A stretch of DNA of 9,496 nucleotides from an uncultured Magnetococcales bacterium (GTDB lineage: Bacteria; Pseudomonadota; Magnetococcia; Magnetococcales; Magnetaquicoccaceae). Under the pieces are notes generated by a model. It worked only from the letters and a program-made list of their open reading frames with translations, was not told where the DNA came from and made no database searches. The stretch is taken from NCBI GenBank assembly GCA_903913345.1, contig CAIWLA010000159.1, forward strand, positions 1 to 9,496. Reading direction: 5' to 3'. The position numbers and the translations under genes are program-made. Position 1 is the first letter of the stretch, and every line of letters starts with the position of its first letter. Of this stretch, positions 7,213 to 9,496 are shown piece after piece.

Positions 7213-7586
7213 AAGAGTTGATTTTTCGCGTTCAGACCTCCAATGAGCACCCTCACTATGTGGTGACCGTTTGCAAGGCGGAGAAAAACCTCACTGTCCA
7301 CTGCACGTGTGAAAATGGCGGTCCGCATACCTTGTGCAAACATCGTCTCTCCATTCTGGCGGGCAAGGCCAAATGGGTCATCAGCGAGAACGTGACCGAT
7401 GTCGAGCAGGTACGTTCCTGGGTGGCCTGGACGGATGTGGGCCAGGCCATCAACAAGGTGACCCAGGCGCAAAAAAAGATCAAGGAGGCCGAGAAAGATC
7501 GGGACAAGGCCCTCGAACGGTTGAAAGCCGCCACAGAAGAGGCCGATGCGGCCAGAGAGGCGTTGATTCAGGCGATGAATGACTAA
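7209..7586 (+). CDS. Small SWIM zinc-finger protein with C-terminal coiled coil
   Basis: The protein has 125 residues. AGAGGAG lies about 7 bases before the ATG at 7209, and the start overlaps the PHP stop in ATGA, so translation is probably coupled. Residues 31-45 read HCTCENGGPHTLCKH, a compact CxC...CxH SWIM finger (C32, C34, C43, H45) expected to bind one zinc and to contact DNA or protein. Residues 78-122 are rich in K, E, A, Q and R with heptad spacing, typical of a single helix or coiled coil. SWIM fingers are usually part of larger proteins (SWI2/SNF2 helicases, transposases, MEKK1), so a stand-alone small one is less common. Function is unknown. A role with the PHP hydrolase is suggested only by the overlap. 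Confidence 0.8.
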   Translation: MKELIFRVQTSNEHPHYVVTVCKAEKNLTVHCTCENGGPHTLCKHRLSILAGKAKWVISENVTDVEQVRSWVAWTDVGQAINKVTQAQKKIKEAEKDRDKALERLKAATEEADAAREALIQAMND

Positions 7587-7642
7587 AGAGGGCATAAGGT
7601 CGAGTCTGATCAGGTCGGCCCCCCATCTTTCTACTCACCTTT

Positions 7643-7669
7643 AATTTTGCATCATATAGGTGCAAAATT
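7643..7669. repeat. Perfect 9-bp inverted repeat, AT-rich
   Basis: AATTTTGCA (7643-7651) and TGCAAAATT (7661-7669) are exact reverse complements around a 9-base spacer. The site lies 57 bases after the SWIM gene stop and just past the expected end of the higA remnant on the other strand. It could be a weak bidirectional terminator, an operator, or debris. Neither GC content nor a T run supports a strong intrinsic terminator. Confidence 0.6.
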
Positions 7670-7677
7670 TGGTGTAC

Positions 7678-7833
7678 TGAAAACGGCTTGACACTGAACT
7701 TCACGGATCGACTGTCCCGTTTGGCCAACTCATACTGTGCTTGAAGCTGCAACCAACTCTCTGGGCTACGCCCGAATGCCTGGGACAAACGCACGGCCAT
7801 TTCAGGAGAAATACCAGCGTTACAAGAAAATTG
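7678..7833 (-). pseudogene. higA: HigA-type antitoxin remnant (C-terminal part only)
   Basis: On the minus strand the translation from 7821 downward begins NAGISPEMAVRLSQAFG and goes on through RSPESWLQLQAQYELAKR (ending about 7717). This is the highly typical second half of HigA/VapI-type HTH antitoxins (XRE family), which repress their own operon and neutralise the HigB mRNA interferase. Upstream the frame meets TGA at 7834-7836 after QFSC, so the first HTH helices and the start are missing. No HigB frame is found: the plus-strand nucleotidyltransferase module occupies that place. The expected stop is also missing, and the frame reads on toward the SWIM gene. The stretch 7587-7911 holds this remnant, the inverted repeat at 7643-7669 and the promoter-like site at 7850-7878; nothing else is seen there. 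Confidence 0.8.
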
Positions 7834-7849
7834 TCATTCCATTTGCCAC

Positions 7850-7878
7850 TTGCCGAAAGAATTGGAATCGTCTATCCT
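7850..7878 (+). promoter_or_regulatory. Candidate sigma-70-type promoter of the nucleotidyltransferase module
   Basis: TTGCCG (7850-7855) and TATCCT (7873-7878) are separated by 17 bases, each matching the consensus at four of six positions. Transcription would start near 7885, about 27 bases before the ATG at 7912, leaving room for the GGAGG at 7902-7906. Confidence 0.45.
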
Positions 7879-7911
7879 TATCAAAAATTCTTTACAAACA
7901 TGGAGGCAACC

Positions 7912-8148
7912 ATGGCCATGTCATTGCAGTTGGATCCCGTGCTGAAGACACGGGTGCCAGACATTGCCGGTCTGTATCGGCTGGCTTTCAAGGACTACGG
8001 CGCATCGGCCCTGTGGAGCAGTGCGCCCGTGCCGGATCCAACGCCAGAGGATGCCCTTGCCATTACCCGTAGTTTGCGGGTTGAAGGCAATCGGCAAGCC
8101 AGACGACTGGCGGAACAGATTGAGCGAGCTTGTCGTGCCGCTGTCTAA
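7912..8148 (+). CDS. Small 78-residue protein, putative antitoxin partner of the nucleotidyltransferase
   Basis: The start is ATG at 7912, preceded by GGAGG 5 bases upstream; in-frame ATGs at 7900 and 7918 are alternatives. The protein begins MAMSLQLDPVLKTRVPDIAG and ends LAEQIERACRAAV. It looks largely helical, with a Pro-rich middle (SSAPVPDPTPEDA) and a C-terminal amphipathic Arg/Ala helix. I see no helix-turn-helix, ribbon-helix-helix or AbrB motif. Its stop (8146-8148) lies inside the next gene, giving a 14-base overlap with the GTG start at 8135, the usual antitoxin-before-toxin layout. The antitoxin role is inferred from position only. Confidence 0.72.
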   Translation: MAMSLQLDPVLKTRVPDIAGLYRLAFKDYGASALWSSAPVPDPTPEDALAITRSLRVEGNRQARRLAEQIERACRAAV

Positions 8149-8959
8149 AATTCAGATCGACGTTTTACATCTCCTCGCGTTGCACCGTGACCCAGAGAGC
8201 TATGTTGCGGGCAGTACGCCGTTAAATCGGCATAATCCCCGTTTTTCTGGTGATATTGACATTTTTCATGACCGCGAGGAACGGGTAGCCCTCGCCTACA
8301 CGCAGGACAGTGCCTTGCTGCGGGCGCAGGGTTTTGAGTTGCAAGAACAACGGAGAGAGCCAACCTTTTACGCCGTTCTTGTCCGGCGCGGCGACGAGGT
8401 GACAAAATTGGAGTGGGTGGTTGACAGCGACTTCCGCTTTTTCCCGACGGTACGGGATGAAGAATTTGGGTATGTCCTGCACCCTATCGACCTTGCCACC
8501 AACAAGGTGAGTGCCGCAACCGGACGGCGAGAACCGCGTGATGTGGTGGACCTGGTGACCATTCATAATCAGGTGTTGCCATTGGGAGCGGTCATATTTT
8601 CCGCCGCAGGAAAGTCTGTCGGTTTTACGCCAGAAGGAATTATAAACGAGATCCGCCGCCTCGCCCGCTACACGGACGCTGACTTTCGGCGCGTTTCCAG
8701 TGATCCCCCGATTGATCCTGTCGCCGTTATGAAGCAGCTGCGGCGAGCGTTGGACGAAGCCGAAGCCTTTGTTTTGCGAATGCCAACAGACAAGATCGGA
8801 CTGTTGTTCTTGACGGATGGTGTGGTTGTTCAGCCTGACCCCGATCGGTTGGCAGACTATCAAACCCACGCCGGACAGCGACGCGGGCAATGGCCAAGCA
8901 GCCCGGAAATCGTTTCCGCCATGTTTGAGCGTTATAAAATAGGCCCGACCTGGCCTTGA
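8135..8959 (+). CDS. AbiEii/MenT-like nucleotidyltransferase, putative toxin
   Basis: The protein has 274 residues if started at GTG 8135; TTG at 8120 is an alternative. The frame is open further upstream, but that part only shadows the preceding gene. Minimal nucleotidyltransferase fold motifs: YVAGSTPLNR (23-32, with G26-S27), then SGDIDIFHD (38-46; D40 and D42 as metal-binding pair), KLEWVVDSD (91-99, probable third carboxylate), and HPIDLATNKVSAATGRREPRD (116-136; K124 and D136), typical of AbiEii/AbiGii toxin-family (DUF1814-like) proteins. Characterised relatives such as MenT block growth by transferring nucleotides to tRNA acceptor ends, and AbiE acts in phage exclusion. The GDID pair is intact, so activity is plausible. 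The tail (QTHAGQRRGQWPSSPEI) looks family-specific. Target unknown. Confidence 0.85.
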   Translation: MPLSKIQIDVLHLLALHRDPESYVAGSTPLNRHNPRFSGDIDIFHDREERVALAYTQDSALLRAQGFELQEQRREPTFYAVLVRRGDEVTKLEWVVDSDFRFFPTVRDEEFGYVLHPIDLATNKVSAATGRREPRDVVDLVTIHNQVLPLGAVIFSAAGKSVGFTPEGIINEIRRLARYTDADFRRVSSDPPIDPVAVMKQLRRALDEAEAFVLRMPTDKIGLLFLTDGVVVQPDPDRLADYQTHAGQRRGQWPSSPEIVSAMFERYKIGPTWP

Positions 8960-8990
8960 TCATCCTGTCGGCCAATCGAGTCAGCACACT

Positions 8991-9058
8991 CTAAAATGGG
9001 CAGAGAAAAACTCCGCCAATGATACCGTCCCCCCCTTTTTTGTGCCCGGTCATTTTAG
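8991..9058. repeat. Inverted repeat pair in non-coding DNA, possible mobile-element debris
   Basis: CTAAAATG (8991-8998) and CATTTTAG (9051-9058) are exact inverted copies. Allowing a 3-base gap the match extends into GGGCA (8998-9002) against TGCCC (9042-9046). Between them lie runs of C and T (9029-9041). The 179-base gap 8960-9138 has no gene. The shape recalls insertion-sequence ends or a short MITE, but no transposase is present. Confidence 0.35.
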
Positions 9059-9084
9059 CCCCATGCAATTTGCGCCATTATCTG

Positions 9085-9090
9085 TATAAT
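9085..9090 (+). promoter_or_regulatory. Perfect -10 box (TATAAT) ahead of the prolyl isomerase gene
   Basis: TATAAT preceded directly by TG lies 48 bases before the ATG at 9139. No good -35 hexamer is found at 16-18 bases upstream (9061-9068 reads CCATGCAA). Confidence 0.5.
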
Positions 9091-9138
9091 TCCTTCCTTT
9101 ACGTTTGCATCCATCCCACTCCAGACGAAAGGTTTCTT

Positions 9139-9496
9139 ATGAAAACCATGCTAGTTCGCTCCGTTGCTCTCCTTCTGACGGGATGGATCGCCATTCCGTG
9201 CGCCCAGGCCGGTGACGAGCCACCCAAAACCCTCAAGGAGCGGTTCAGCTACTCCCTGGGATTGCAAGTTGGCGATGATGTCACTCAAATGAAAGATAAA
9301 TTGGACCCTGCCGCCTTCATGCGCGGCCTCCAGGATCACCTGGGGGGCAAAAAAGAGTTGATGACCCCCGAAGAGGTGGTCCAGACCAGAGAAGAGTTCC
9401 AAAAAACCATGCACGCCGATATGCAAAAAGAGGCGCAGACCATCGCCAACAAGAATCACACCGAAGGGGGAGGCCTTCCTGGCCAAAAACAGATCG
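9139..9496 (+). CDS. Secreted FKBP-type peptidyl-prolyl isomerase (Mip/FkpA-like), partial, apparent frameshift
   Basis: ATG at 9139 follows AAAGG at 6 bases. Residues 1-24 form a Sec signal peptide (MKTMLVR, a hydrophobic core, then CAQA) with likely cleavage after A24, so the product is periplasmic or outer-membrane associated. The mature part shows the FKBP N-terminal dimerisation domain of Mip/FkpA: FSYSLGLQVGDD (35-46), LDPAAFMRGLQD (54-65), then a long charged helix. At 9466-9470 a run of five G breaks the expected linker. The actual frame gives EGGGLPGQKQI, while removing one G gives EGEAFLAKNRS, the usual Mip/FkpA linker. The catalytic FKBP domain would lie beyond the window. The extra base may be a sequencing or assembly error, a real disruption, or a phase-variable tract. 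Confidence 0.82.
   Translation, partial: MKTMLVRSVALLLTGWIAIPCAQAGDEPPKTLKERFSYSLGLQVGDDVTQMKDKLDPAAFMRGLQDHLGGKKELMTPEEVVQTREEFQKTMHADMQKEAQTIANKNHTEGGGLPGQKQI

Noticed and set aside
7104..7595. Minus-strand frame of 163 codons opposite the SWIM gene
   Set aside because: Antisense to a small gene with a clear ribosome binding site and zinc finger; no recognisable features.
7688..7693. Exact TTGACA, considered as a -35 box
   Set aside because: No -10-like hexamer at 16-18 bases downstream (ACTGTC), and it lies within the higA remnant facing no gene start.
7964..8134. Extending the nucleotidyltransferase upstream to the ATG at 7964
   Set aside because: That part is a shifted reading of the 78-residue gene and resembles nothing in the family; the family-like sequence starts near GTG 8135.

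Overview
The window reads as chromosomal DNA of a GC-rich Gram-negative bacterium, most likely a proteobacterium. The grounds are Shine-Dalgarno-led genes, a Sec-exported Mip/FkpA-type prolyl isomerase, an E. coli-like LsrF and abundant toxin-antitoxin and nuclease-type accessory genes. A magnetotactic Magnetococcales-like origin crossed my mind, but the sequence alone cannot prove it.

Layout. (1) Positions 1-3000, minus strand: an accessory pair. A PD-(D/E)XK nuclease-like protein carries a striking 7-residue tandem repeat coiled coil (2197-3000). About 200 bases downstream on the same strand lies a large protein with an N-terminal nuclease-like domain and a superfamily 2 helicase (1-1991, cut by the window edge). 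The helicase frame is open and its fold landmarks are recognisable, but almost every catalytic motif is changed (Walker A lysine, DEAH box, motif VI, nuclease lysine). It appears to be a pseudoenzyme. (2) Positions 3121-6158, minus strand: a two-gene carbon-metabolism operon. It holds an LsrF-type class I aldolase/thiolase and a class II aldolase fused to a short-chain dehydrogenase, without the rest of an lsr operon. (3) Positions 6394-7586, plus strand: a divergent pair coding for a PHP-domain metal hydrolase and a small SWIM zinc-finger/coiled-coil protein, overlapping by 4 bases (ATGA).

(4) Positions 7590-9060: an accessory patch. It contains the C-terminal remnant of a HigA-type antitoxin on the minus strand, an intact two-gene candidate toxin-antitoxin module on the plus strand (78-residue partner plus AbiEii/MenT-like nucleotidyltransferase), and non-coding sequence with inverted repeats that may be mobile-element debris. 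(5) Position 9139 to the end, plus strand: the N-terminal part of a secreted FKBP-type prolyl isomerase. It has an apparent one-base frameshift in a run of five G at 9466-9470.

The most notable items are the catalytically eroded nuclease-helicase next to a repeat-bearing nuclease-like gene, and the nucleotidyltransferase module built beside a dead higA. All family assignments are from reading translations and remembered family motifs. No searches were run.
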